DNA of 64,000 bases from Haloarcula amylovorans (lineage in GTDB: Archaea > Halobacteriota > Halobacteria > Halobacteriales > Haloarculaceae), in the NCBI RefSeq assembly GCF_004681185.1, contig NZ_SRIF01000009.1, positions 653 through 64,652 of the forward strand, in the 5' to 3' direction. Below, piece by piece: positions 50,210 to 58,182 of the stretch. Made by a program: the position numbers and the translations under genes. The notes beneath the pieces were generated by a model, which was not told where the DNA came from, searched no databases, and worked only from the letters and a program-made list of their open reading frames with translations. The stretch's first letter is position 1. Every line of letters begins with the position of its first letter.

Positions 50210-51121
50210 GTGACCGCGAGCGAGACGAGTTCGAACGCACTCGGGTTCGACCTAGAACACTGGTACACCGCCACGTTACTCAGCGAGTCGGTCAGCGACC
50301 CGACCGACCACGTCGAGAGTTCCGTCGACATCGTGTTAGGTCTGCTCTCCCGGCACGACGTCCGGGCGACGTTCTTCGTCGTGGGCGAGGTGGCGGCGAC
50401 GTACCCGGACCTCGTCGCCCGCATCGCTGACGCGGGCCACGAACTCGCGTCACACGGACAGACGCACACCCCGCTGTTCGACCTCGACAGGGCGCAGTTC
50501 GCAGACGAACTGCGCCAGTCGCGGATTGCGATACGGGAGGCGTCGGGCGTCGAACCGGCCGGGTTCCGGGCACCGAACTTCTCGGTGACCGAAGAGACTG
50601 CGTGGGCTCTCGACGTCCTGCAAGAGAGTAATTATGAGTATGATTCGAGCGTCTTCCCGGTCCGGACGCCGATGTACGGCGTCTCGGGCGCGCCGCGGCG
50701 ACCGTACGTCGTCGAACGCGGGTCGCCGTTCACCGCCGGAGCGGCCGGCGGAGACGGATTGCTCGAATTTCCGCTGGCCGTTGCGGAGTCGCGGTACCGG
50801 TTCCCGGTCGCCGGCGGGTTCTACGCGCGAGTGCTCCCGACGCGACTGCTCGAACGCGGCATCCGGCGGCTGAACCGACGGGGCATCCCCGCGAACCTCT
50901 ACTTTCACCCGTGGGAGTTCAACCCCGCCGTCCAGACCAGCGAGCCGCCGCTGAAAGCCCGGCTGATCAGTTTCTACGGACTCGGACGGCTGTCGGATTC
51001 GCTCGAATCGCTGCTCAAATCGTTCGAGCTCGCACCCGTCGGGCGGGTTCTCGGCAACCAACCGGGCGTCGACTTCGACGCCCCGACACGCGGTACACGG
51101 AGAGGTCACCACCACAGATGA
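50210..51121 (+). CDS. Polysaccharide deacetylase (NodB-like, CE4)
   Basis: GTG at 50210 was chosen (303 residues, VTASETSSNALGFDLEHWYT): an AATTTACC element lies about 25 bp upstream, and earlier codons look non-coding; GTG 50204 is also possible. CE4 motifs: NALGFDLEHWYT, ATFFVVGEVAATYPDLVARI, HELASHGQTHTPLFDLDRAQ (metal His) and PAGFRAPNFSVTEETAWALD. A DUF3473-like C-terminal part includes FPVAGGFYARVLP and LYFHPWEFNP. This type is typical of exopolysaccharide clusters. Its stop overlaps the next gene's ATG. Confidence 0.88.
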   Translation: MTASETSSNALGFDLEHWYTATLLSESVSDPTDHVESSVDIVLGLLSRHDVRATFFVVGEVAATYPDLVARIADAGHELASHGQTHTPLFDLDRAQFADELRQSRIAIREASGVEPAGFRAPNFSVTEETAWALDVLQESNYEYDSSVFPVRTPMYGVSGAPRRPYVVERGSPFTAGAAGGDGLLEFPLAVAESRYRFPVAGGFYARVLPTRLLERGIRRLNRRGIPANLYFHPWEFNPAVQTSEPPLKARLISFYGLGRLSDSLESLLKSFELAPVGRVLGNQPGVDFDAPTRGTRRGHHHR

Positions 51122-52191
51122 GTTCCGACACCACATCACGAGAGACAGTAGCGACCGCCGTCGAACAGGTAGACGACCCGGACGCGTGGGATTCGTTCGT
51201 CCGCCGCTGTGACGGGCCCCCGTTCGCGCTCTGGGGCTGGAGCGAGGCCGCGGCAACGTATGGTCACGAACGCTGGCATCTCGCGCTACGCGCGAACGGA
51301 GAAATCGTCGCCGGAATTCCGGTCGTGGCCGTCGAGAGCCAGCTGTTCGGGTCGAAGCTCGTCTCCCCGCCGTACGGTGAACGCGGCTCCGTCCTCACGA
51401 CGGACGCGGCCCCGGCCGACGCGGAGAGACGGTTACTCGAACGGGTTCGCGACCTCGCCGACGACCGCTCGGTGGACTTCGTCAGCCTCAGGGGTCGCGA
51501 CCTCGGCGACGTGCCCGAGTTCGAGTCCCGGACCCGCTTCGTCACGTTCTCGATTCCGGTCACGGACGAGGCGTCGATGTGGGAAGCCATCAAGGACAGT
51601 CGATCCAGACAGATACGGCAGGCCGAGGAGAACGACGCGCTTACTTACACCGTCGGAACGTCGGTCGACGACCTGCGGGAGTACTACAGACTGTACCTCC
51701 GCTCGGTTCGCGGGCACGGCACGCCCCCGCACGCCTTCGAGTTCTACCGGACGATATGGGACCGACTGGCCGACGCCGGCGACGTCCACCTCGGGATGGT
51801 CCGGCGGAACGGTGAACTGATCAACGGAATCATCAACTTCACCGTCGGTGACACGGTGTTTCAGTGGGGCGTCGTCACGGACTACGAGCGACGCGATCTG
51901 AACGGCGGGAGCCTTCTGATCTGGAAGACGCTTCAGCAGGCCGCGAACGAGGGGTACGATGCCTACGAACTCGGACGGACGCGGGAAGGGTCCGGCGTCT
52001 ACATGTTCAAGAAGAGCTTCGGCGGCGAGAAGACGTGGTACGACGACTACCACTACTTCCCGACCGGCGACGCGGAGTTGCCACACCCCGACGCAGATCA
52101 GTACGAACGATTAAAGGAGATTTGGAAACGACTGCCGGTTCCGGTGACCCGAGTCCTCGGCCCGCCCATCCGACAGTCGGTGACGCTGTGA
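51118..52191 (+). CDS. FemAB/BioF2-like GNAT acyltransferase
   Basis: ATG at 51118 (357 residues) overlaps the deacetylase stop (ATGA). It has a duplicated GNAT fold of the FemAB-related type: WDSFVRRCDGPPFALWGWSE, GIPVVAVESQLFGSKLVSPP, then SRSRQIRQAEENDALTYTVG and ELINGIINFTVGDTVFQWGV, with the terminal GVYMFKKSFGGEKTWYDDYH typical of polysaccharide-cluster members. It probably adds an acyl or aminoacyl group to an amino sugar freed by the adjacent deacetylase. Confidence 0.85.
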   Translation: MSSDTTSRETVATAVEQVDDPDAWDSFVRRCDGPPFALWGWSEAAATYGHERWHLALRANGEIVAGIPVVAVESQLFGSKLVSPPYGERGSVLTTDAAPADAERRLLERVRDLADDRSVDFVSLRGRDLGDVPEFESRTRFVTFSIPVTDEASMWEAIKDSRSRQIRQAEENDALTYTVGTSVDDLREYYRLYLRSVRGHGTPPHAFEFYRTIWDRLADAGDVHLGMVRRNGELINGIINFTVGDTVFQWGVVTDYERRDLNGGSLLIWKTLQQAANEGYDAYELGRTREGSGVYMFKKSFGGEKTWYDDYHYFPTGDAELPHPDADQYERLKEIWKRLPVPVTRVLGPPIRQSVTL

Positions 52192-52197
52192 CCGCCG

Positions 52198-53346
52198 ATG
52201 CGCGTACTCTATATCGTCGGGCAAGGGGAGGGCGGCCTCGCCCACTACACGGCCGAGCTCGCCAACGCCGTCGCTGCGGACCACGAAGTCGTCGTGCTGA
52301 AACCGACCGAGACCGACGCCGACGACCTGTTCGGGAGCGACGTCGAACTGCTAGAGCGGTTCGCACCCATCGACCTGTCGATGCCACGCATCTACAAATT
52401 CGACGTCGATCCCCGGTCGGTGGTTCGCGGGCTCCGATCCTACCGGAACCTCGGCGACGTGTTCGACGTCGACCCCGACGTCGTCCACGACCCGACAGGC
52501 CTGTTTCCGCAGGTCCGGTACTACGCCAGTCGGCACGAAATCGACACCGCGTTCCCGTTCGTCCTCACGAAACACGAGGTGCCGAAGAACCGCTTCTCGC
52601 CCGCCCGGCCGCCGGTGATGGTAGAGGAGACGATACACGCAGTTCTCCCGAATGTGGACGCGGACAGGCGAATCGTCCACACGCCACAGCAGCGAGCGGC
52701 GATGGAAGGCTGGGGCGAGGACCCGGAGACCATCTCCGTCATTCCCCACGGAGCGTACTCGGTGTTCGGCAATCACGAGGATGTAGACGACGACCCGGAA
52801 CCGAACACGGTCCTGTTCTTCGGGAACGTCGTGCCGCCGAAGGGGCCGGACACGCTGGTAGAGGCGATGGTGCGCGTCGGTGAGCGCCTCCCGGACGCGA
52901 AACTCGTCATCGCCGGCGACGGGTCGCTGCCGAGGGAGCAGCGGCGTCTCCTCGAAGCGCATCCGGAGCGCTTCGAGTTCCAGAACCGCTACGTCCCCAA
53001 CGACGAGGTGAAAGACGCCTTCGCGCGGGCAGCGCTGGTGGCCACGCCGTACCGGGAACTCGACGGGACGAAGGGACACAGCGGCGCGCTGACGACCGCC
53101 TTCTCCTTCGGGAAACCCGTCGTCGCTTCGACGGCGGGCGACTTCCGCCGACTCGTCGGCGAGAGCGGGGCCGGACGGGTCGTCCCGCCCGAAGACCCCG
53201 AACGACTCGCCGACGTCATCGTGGATGTGCTCACCGACGAGCGAGCGAGAACCGAGATGGGCGAGGCGAGCAAGGCGATGGCGGACCGGCTCGCGTGGGA
53301 CAGCATTGCCGACGAACACGTCGAACTCTACCGAGAGATACAGTAA
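52198..53346 (+). CDS. Glycosyltransferase family 4 (GT-B)
   Basis: This 382-residue GT-B enzyme has an N-terminal glycine loop (VGQGEGGLAHYTAELANAVA), the central VLFFGNVVPPKGPDTLVEAM and LVIAGDGSLPREQRRL, and a C-terminal acceptor/donor region TPYRELDGTKGHSGALTTAF with the E(x7)E-like VGESGAGRVVPPEDPERLAD. It transfers a sugar in the same operon as the deacetylase and FemAB-type protein, starting 6 bp after the latter. Confidence 0.9.
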   Translation: MRVLYIVGQGEGGLAHYTAELANAVAADHEVVVLKPTETDADDLFGSDVELLERFAPIDLSMPRIYKFDVDPRSVVRGLRSYRNLGDVFDVDPDVVHDPTGLFPQVRYYASRHEIDTAFPFVLTKHEVPKNRFSPARPPVMVEETIHAVLPNVDADRRIVHTPQQRAAMEGWGEDPETISVIPHGAYSVFGNHEDVDDDPEPNTVLFFGNVVPPKGPDTLVEAMVRVGERLPDAKLVIAGDGSLPREQRRLLEAHPERFEFQNRYVPNDEVKDAFARAALVATPYRELDGTKGHSGALTTAFSFGKPVVASTAGDFRRLVGESGAGRVVPPEDPERLADVIVDVLTDERARTEMGEASKAMADRLAWDSIADEHVELYREIQ

Positions 53347-53436
53347 CGGCGTGAGAGTGGGATATCTGGGCAGAGGAGAAGAATTCAAGCCCCGACCGGC
53401 ACAACTGATTTACTCCGCGAAGCCGACGACCGGGCA

Positions 53437-54042
53437 ATGGGCGGCGACGGACGCAGACAGTCGAAAGTCGAACGGCTCGTCGAGGCCTACGACCTCGGCA
53501 ACATCGGGGCCGACCTCGAAGCCGCGTGGCTCGGCGAGGGCCGCGAACGCCAGAGCCTCCGCAAGTTAGCCGACCGATTCAATCAGGCGCTCCTGATGGG
53601 CGCGCTCAGGGACAGCGGGATGAGCGTCATCGACGGCGAGCCGAAGAACTTCTATCGGCTTCTGACCGACGACGACGTGAGCGCGGGCCAGCGGGTCGAG
53701 GCGCGGAACCGTCTCGAACGCAACGGTATCGACGTCGAGGAGTTAGAGGAGGATTTCGTCACGTATCAGGCCGTCCGCCACTATCTCACGGAAGTCCGGG
53801 GCGTGACTTACGAACAGTCGGACGAAGGCGAGCAGGTCGAACGCGAACGCGACAGTATCGACCGGCTCCAGGCCCGGGTCGAGACCGTCGTCCGGGATAC
53901 GGTCGACCGCCTGCGAAATGCGGGAACGCTCTCGATAGGCGACTATCGCGTGTTCGTCAGCGTCGACATCCTCTGTCAGGACTGTGGCGGTCAGTTCGGT
54001 ATCGGCGAGTTACTCGCGGCGGGTGGCTGTGACTGCGAGTAG
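53437..54042 (+). CDS. rdfA: RdfA, rod-determining factor
   Basis: This 201-residue cytosolic protein is alpha-helical, with SKVERLVEAYDLGNIGADLE, AWLGEGRERQSLRKLADRFN (HTH-like) and TDDDVSAGQRVEARNRLERN. A zinc-ribbon-like C-terminus follows (ILCQDCGGQFGIGELLAAGG, ending CDCE). It matches haloarchaeal RdfA, needed for rod shape in Haloferax volcanii. Convergent with an Sph-type gene 11 bp away, a conserved pairing in haloarchaea. Confidence 0.85.
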   Translation: MGGDGRRQSKVERLVEAYDLGNIGADLEAAWLGEGRERQSLRKLADRFNQALLMGALRDSGMSVIDGEPKNFYRLLTDDDVSAGQRVEARNRLERNGIDVEELEEDFVTYQAVRHYLTEVRGVTYEQSDEGEQVERERDSIDRLQARVETVVRDTVDRLRNAGTLSIGDYRVFVSVDILCQDCGGQFGIGELLAAGGCDCE

Positions 54043-54053
54043 CGAACGGTACC

Positions 54054-56018
54054 TCAGATGTCCGTAACCCGAGGGTATTCGTCGGAGAGCGCCTGTGCGT
54101 CCTCCGGCAGTAGGGCGACCACGAGGTACGTCGGATACTCCGCGAAGTACTCGACGAGCGACGCGATGCGTTCGGCGTCGATGGCTTCGAGCGAGTCTAG
54201 CAGCATGAACGGGACCGTCTCGTAAACGTCGTGGACGAGATATCCCGCGAGGGCGAACACCAACCCCGTCACCTCACGTTCACTCTCGCTGAGGTGGCCA
54301 ACCGTGTCTTCGTACACCGTCCCGCCCTCCGAACTCCGGACGACGTGTAGCTCGAAGGTCGACCCCTCGATTACGTCGTCGGCTTCGACGGTCTCGACGG
54401 TGCTACTCGGCGTGTCCACCCGTTCGAGCCAGATGCGCTCGACGTTGTCGTAGTCGAGCAACGCGAGGAGGTCCGCCATCCGCTCGTTGAACTGCTCGGT
54501 CGCCTCGGCCTCTAAGGTATCGATGCGGGTCCGCAGGTCGATGAGTTCCTCGACGATGTCCTCACGGCGGGCGAGAAGCGCGTCGTCGCGCCGGATTTCG
54601 GCCTCCATCTCCTCGATTTCCTCGTTTACGTCGTCGTACTCCGATTCGAGGGCGTCCAGTTCGAACTCCAGTTCGTTCGCCTCGGTGTGGAGTTCGAGCA
54701 CCTCGTCGAACTCGTCGGAACGCAGTTCGGCGACCTGGTCTTCCAGTTCGGTGATGCGTGAGGAGAGGTTGTCGCGGCGTTCCCGGAGGTCCGCCACCGT
54801 GGACTGGCGGCGCTCGATCTCGTCGTCCACGTCGTCGATGGTCTCGTCGAGTTCTTGCTGCCGTTCCAGCGTTTCTTCGATACTGTCGCGTTTGTCGGTG
54901 AGGTCGGTGAGCTCGTCTTCGATGGCGTCTACGTCCGAGAGCGTCTCCTGCCGGTGGTCGCGCATGCTCGAAAGTGTCGATTCGATGCGCTCGCGTTTCA
55001 CCTGCGACCCGCAGGTCCAGCAGGTCGTCTTCGACCCCTGATACAACTGGTCGGTGATGTCGCCGACGCTCTCAGGTTTCTTCTTGATGGCGTCGGTGAT
55101 TTGCGTATGTTCGCCGGCCAGTAACTCCTCGTTGAACCCGATAACGTTCTGGAGACGCGTCGTGTACTGCGAGAGCTCGCGCTTGCGCTCGCGACGACGC
55201 CGTATCTCCGATTCGAGCTCGGCCAGCCGTTCCTCGGGGGCGTCGGTGAGCCCGGCGCGTTCGGCCGCGAGTCGTCCGCGCTCTTCGCGCAGGGCCGCGA
55301 TGCTCTCCTGTTCGGACTGGACCTCCTCTCGGACGCGTCTGCGTTCGGCGCGCGTCGCCTGCAGTTCGTCCAGTGTCGCTTCGAGTTCGTCCCGGCTCTG
55401 TCGCGTTATGTCGACGTCTAAGTCTCGGTCCTCGATCCGCCGTTCGACGGACTGGAGATCGCTTCGAACGTCCTCGATCTCCGTTTGGAGTTCGCTCCGT
55501 CGCCGTTCGAGTGCCGGTAACTCACGCTTGAGCGACTCGATACGGTCGAGGTCGTCGTCGATGGCCTCCTTGCGCCGCTCCGCGTCGCGTATCTCCCGGC
55601 GGAGGGTCGTCACGTCGACCGGGCGCATGATGATGTCCCGAAGGTCGTCGTCGCGGACGACGGCGCGGCGGGCTTCGTTGTCTTCGAGCAGGAACGCAAA
55701 CAGGTTCGCCAATGTCGGGTCCGTGAGGAGGCCGGTCCCCGACCCGACGATGCCGTCGTCGGTCCTAGAGATTTTCCTCGCGTACGTTTCCCCGCCGAGT
55801 TCGAGTTCGACGCGCCCGTGGTCGGCGTCGCCTTTCACGCTCGTCCAGTCGCTCCCATGGGCCGCCATAATCGCTTGTAAGAACGACGTTCGGTTGGTCG
55901 CGTTGCGACCGGCGAGCACCGTCACGCCCGGCGCTAGCTCGACCGTCGTCGAGTCGATGCCGCCGATATCCTCGACGACGAACGTGGCCCGGTCGCCGGT
56001 GGCCGTGGCCGAATCCAT
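54054..56018 (-). CDS. Archaea-specific SMC-related protein (Sph type) with zinc hook
   Basis: This 654-residue protein has ATPase halves flanking two long coiled coils (residues ~130-310 and 350-510) and a central CWTC hook near residue 333 (KTTCWTCGSQVKRERIES). The Walker A reads GRNATNRTSF, lacking the canonical second Gly and Lys. The C-terminus has HLSESEREVTGLVFALAGYL (signature) and VPFMLLDSLEAIDAERIASL (Walker B, with Ser-Leu-Glu). Such proteins pair with RdfA and are implicated in cell-shape control and DNA handling. ATG at 56016-56018. Confidence 0.85.
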   Translation of the reverse strand: MDSATATGDRATFVVEDIGGIDSTTVELAPGVTVLAGRNATNRTSFLQAIMAAHGSDWTSVKGDADHGRVELELGGETYARKISRTDDGIVGSGTGLLTDPTLANLFAFLLEDNEARRAVVRDDDLRDIIMRPVDVTTLRREIRDAERRKEAIDDDLDRIESLKRELPALERRRSELQTEIEDVRSDLQSVERRIEDRDLDVDITRQSRDELEATLDELQATRAERRRVREEVQSEQESIAALREERGRLAAERAGLTDAPEERLAELESEIRRRRERKRELSQYTTRLQNVIGFNEELLAGEHTQITDAIKKKPESVGDITDQLYQGSKTTCWTCGSQVKRERIESTLSSMRDHRQETLSDVDAIEDELTDLTDKRDSIEETLERQQELDETIDDVDDEIERRQSTVADLRERRDNLSSRITELEDQVAELRSDEFDEVLELHTEANELEFELDALESEYDDVNEEIEEMEAEIRRDDALLARREDIVEELIDLRTRIDTLEAEATEQFNERMADLLALLDYDNVERIWLERVDTPSSTVETVEADDVIEGSTFELHVVRSSEGGTVYEDTVGHLSESEREVTGLVFALAGYLVHDVYETVPFMLLDSLEAIDAERIASLVEYFAEYPTYLVVALLPEDAQALSDEYPRVTDI

Positions 56019-56262
56019 GCCTCTCCGTCAGTCGGTGACCCGCATAAGTGCTGGGACGCGCGTCGGGTCGCCAGCGCAGAAATACGTCGTTTTAATACGG
56101 ACAGAATAACATCCATATGTCTGTTTGTCTTGTTGGCGCGACTCCCGATGTCGGTCGAAATCAATCACACCTCCCCGGATATTCGTGCAGATTCGGACTA
56201 TAGCAATCACAAACGCGCCCCTTTATCTACAGGCATTCTCGTAGCTGGCAGTGTCGCTCACA
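56019..56262 (+). promoter_or_regulatory. Promoter region of the fructose PTS operon
   Basis: A TATA-like CCTTTATCTAC at about 56219-56230 lies ~33-43 bp before the ATG at 56263, and AT-rich patches precede it (TTTTAATACGGACAG near 56090-56104, which may serve the minus-strand Sph gene). No clear operator palindrome was seen. Confidence 0.4.
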
Positions 56263-57399
56263 ATGTCACGCAACGACACCGCGGACACACTCCGCGCGTA
56301 TCTGACCTCCGTCAAGGAGGATCTGATGACCGGCGTATCGTTCATGATACCCTTCGTCACCATCGGGGGTATCTTCCTCGCTCTCGCGTACGCGGTAGGA
56401 GATACGCAGACAGTATTCGAGAACACCGGCTCCGCCGGCTGGTTCCTGGCCCAGATCGGGACGGCCGGGCTGACCATCATGGTGCCCATCCTCGGGGGCT
56501 ACATCGCCTATGCGATAGCCGACCGCCCCGGGCTGGCACCGGGATTCCTGCTGGCGTACCTGCTCCAGCAGGGGAACGTTATCGAACAGGCAGCTCTCGT
56601 CGTCGGCCTCTCGGGCGGGAGTTCGGGAGCCGGCTACCTCGGCGCGATCGTCGCCGGTCTCGTGGCCGGCTACGTCGCCCGCTGGTTCAAGAACCGCGAC
56701 GTGCCGGGTATCATCCAGCCGATGATGCCGGTACTCATCATCCCGGTGGCGACGATGGCCGTCGCCGCGCCGCTCTTGCTGTTCGTGCTGGGCGTCCCGG
56801 TCGCTATTGCCAACCAGAGCCTGACGACGTTCCTCGAAACCATGCAGGGCGGGCAGGCCATCGTCGTCGGCCTCATCCTCGGCGGGATGATGGCCGCGGA
56901 CATGGGCGGACCCATCAACAAGGTCGCCTACGTCTTCGCCACCGGTCTCATCACCGAGGGGATCTACGCTCCCATGGCCGCCGTCATGATTGGCGGGATG
57001 GTCCCCCCCATCGGAATGGCGCTCTCGAACTTCATCGCCCCGCACAAGTACGAGGCCGAGATGTACGAGAACGCCAAGAGCGGTATCCCACTGGGACTCG
57101 CCTTCATCACCGAGGGCGCGATTCCCTACGGGGCGGCCGACCCGCTTCGGGTCATCCCCTCGGTCGTCTCTGGGAGCGCCATCGCCGGCGCGATGGCGAT
57201 GGCACTTGGCGTGACGATGCCTGCGCCCCACGGCGGCGTCTTCGTCATCTTGCTGTCGAACAAGCCGCTGTTGTTCCTCGCCTCGCTGCTGGTCGGGACA
57301 CTGGTCACGGCGGCCGTCGCCACCCTCATCAAACCCGACTTCGAGGAGCGCATCAACGCCGAGACGAGTTCCCAGAGCACACAGCCGACCAACAACTGA
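56263..57399 (+). CDS. ptfC: Fructose PTS permease component EIIC
   Basis: ATG at 56263 (378 residues; a GTG at 56251 is less likely). It has 8-10 membrane helices: MTGVSFMIPFVTIGGIFLAL, MVPILGGYIAYAIADRPGL, then the conserved NQSLTTFLETMQGGQ, GPINKVAYVFATGLITEGIY and GLAFITEGAIPYGAADPLRV (substrate GITE-like loop). It carries fructose across the membrane with phosphorylation. It leads a five-gene PTS operon. EIIC alone is encoded here; EIIB and EIIA are separate genes. Confidence 0.94.
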   Translation: MSRNDTADTLRAYLTSVKEDLMTGVSFMIPFVTIGGIFLALAYAVGDTQTVFENTGSAGWFLAQIGTAGLTIMVPILGGYIAYAIADRPGLAPGFLLAYLLQQGNVIEQAALVVGLSGGSSGAGYLGAIVAGLVAGYVARWFKNRDVPGIIQPMMPVLIIPVATMAVAAPLLLFVLGVPVAIANQSLTTFLETMQGGQAIVVGLILGGMMAADMGGPINKVAYVFATGLITEGIYAPMAAVMIGGMVPPIGMALSNFIAPHKYEAEMYENAKSGIPLGLAFITEGAIPYGAADPLRVIPSVVSGSAIAGAMAMALGVTMPAPHGGVFVILLSNKPLLFLASLLVGTLVTAAVATLIKPDFEERINAETSSQSTQPTNN

Positions 57400-57428
57400 A
57401 CCGCTGTCCGACCCACACTACCACACCA

Positions 57429-57905
57429 ATGTCAGACGCAATCAGCCAGACCGACATCGACGAGTTGATTCCGGCGAGCCACATCTCGCTGTCCGAACCG
57501 CCCGCAGAGAAGGAAGCCTGTATCGAACACTTACTCGACCTGCTGGTCGACGCCGACCGCGTCGAGGACCGACAGAAGGCCCTCGACGCGCTGTTGGCCC
57601 GCGAAGCGGAGACGACCACCGGGGTCGGCATGGGAATCGGCATCCCGCACGCAAAGACCGACGCCGTCTCCCGGCCGTCGCTCGCGTTCGTCCGCTCCGA
57701 GGACGGCATCGATTTCGGGTCGATGGACGACGAACCCGCGACGCTGATATTCATGATCCTCGTCCCCGAGTCGGGCGGGGAAGAGCACCTCAGCATCCTC
57801 AGTTCGCTCTCGCGCGCCCTGATGCACGACGAGGTCCGCGAGCGACTCCACGAGGCCGACGACGAGCAAGCGGTACAGGACACGCTCCGGGAGGCCATCG
57901 CATGA
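57429..57905 (+). CDS. ptfA: Fructose PTS EIIA component
   Basis: ATG at 57429 (158 residues). A mannitol/fructose-type EIIA domain has phospho-accepting His74 in MGIGIPHAKTDAVS and the FMILVPESGGEEHLSILSSL segment. It takes phosphate from HPr and passes it to EIIB. The stop overlaps the ptsH1 start (ATGA). Confidence 0.94.
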   Translation: MSDAISQTDIDELIPASHISLSEPPAEKEACIEHLLDLLVDADRVEDRQKALDALLAREAETTTGVGMGIGIPHAKTDAVSRPSLAFVRSEDGIDFGSMDDEPATLIFMILVPESGGEEHLSILSSLSRALMHDEVRERLHEADDEQAVQDTLREAIA

Positions 57906-58180
57906 GCCTCGAACGCACTGTCACGCTCGTCCCCGAAGCGGGACTGCACGCACGCCCCGCGTCGAAGTTCGTCGAGGCCGTCAACGACCACGAAGCCGAG
58001 ATATCCATCGGCCGCCCGGGCGAGGACCCCGTTCAGGCCAACAGCATGATCGCCGTCACGAGCCTCGGCATCGAACACGGCGACGACGTCCACCTCGTCG
58101 CCGACGGAGAAGACGCCGAGGCCGCGCTAGACGAACTCGAACGGATACTGACTACACCAGAAGAGGAAGCGGCGACCTGA
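57902..58180 (+). CDS. ptsH1: HPr phosphocarrier protein
   Basis: This 92-residue HPr has the active-site His16 in EAGLHARPASKF and a serine (Ser48) in the QANSMIAVTSLG loop at the place of the regulatory Ser46 of Gram-positive HPr. No HPr kinase is encoded in the window, so the Ser may be only structural. It carries phosphate from EI (ptsI) to EIIA. It overlaps ptfA by 4 nt and is followed 2 bp later by ptsI. Confidence 0.94.
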   Translation: MSLERTVTLVPEAGLHARPASKFVEAVNDHEAEISIGRPGEDPVQANSMIAVTSLGIEHGDDVHLVADGEDAEAALDELERILTTPEEEAAT

Positions 58181-58182
58181 CG

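Noticed and set aside
54487..56109. Ser/Arg-rich plus-strand frames
   Set aside because: Low-complexity shadows of the coiled-coil SMC-like gene on the minus strand.
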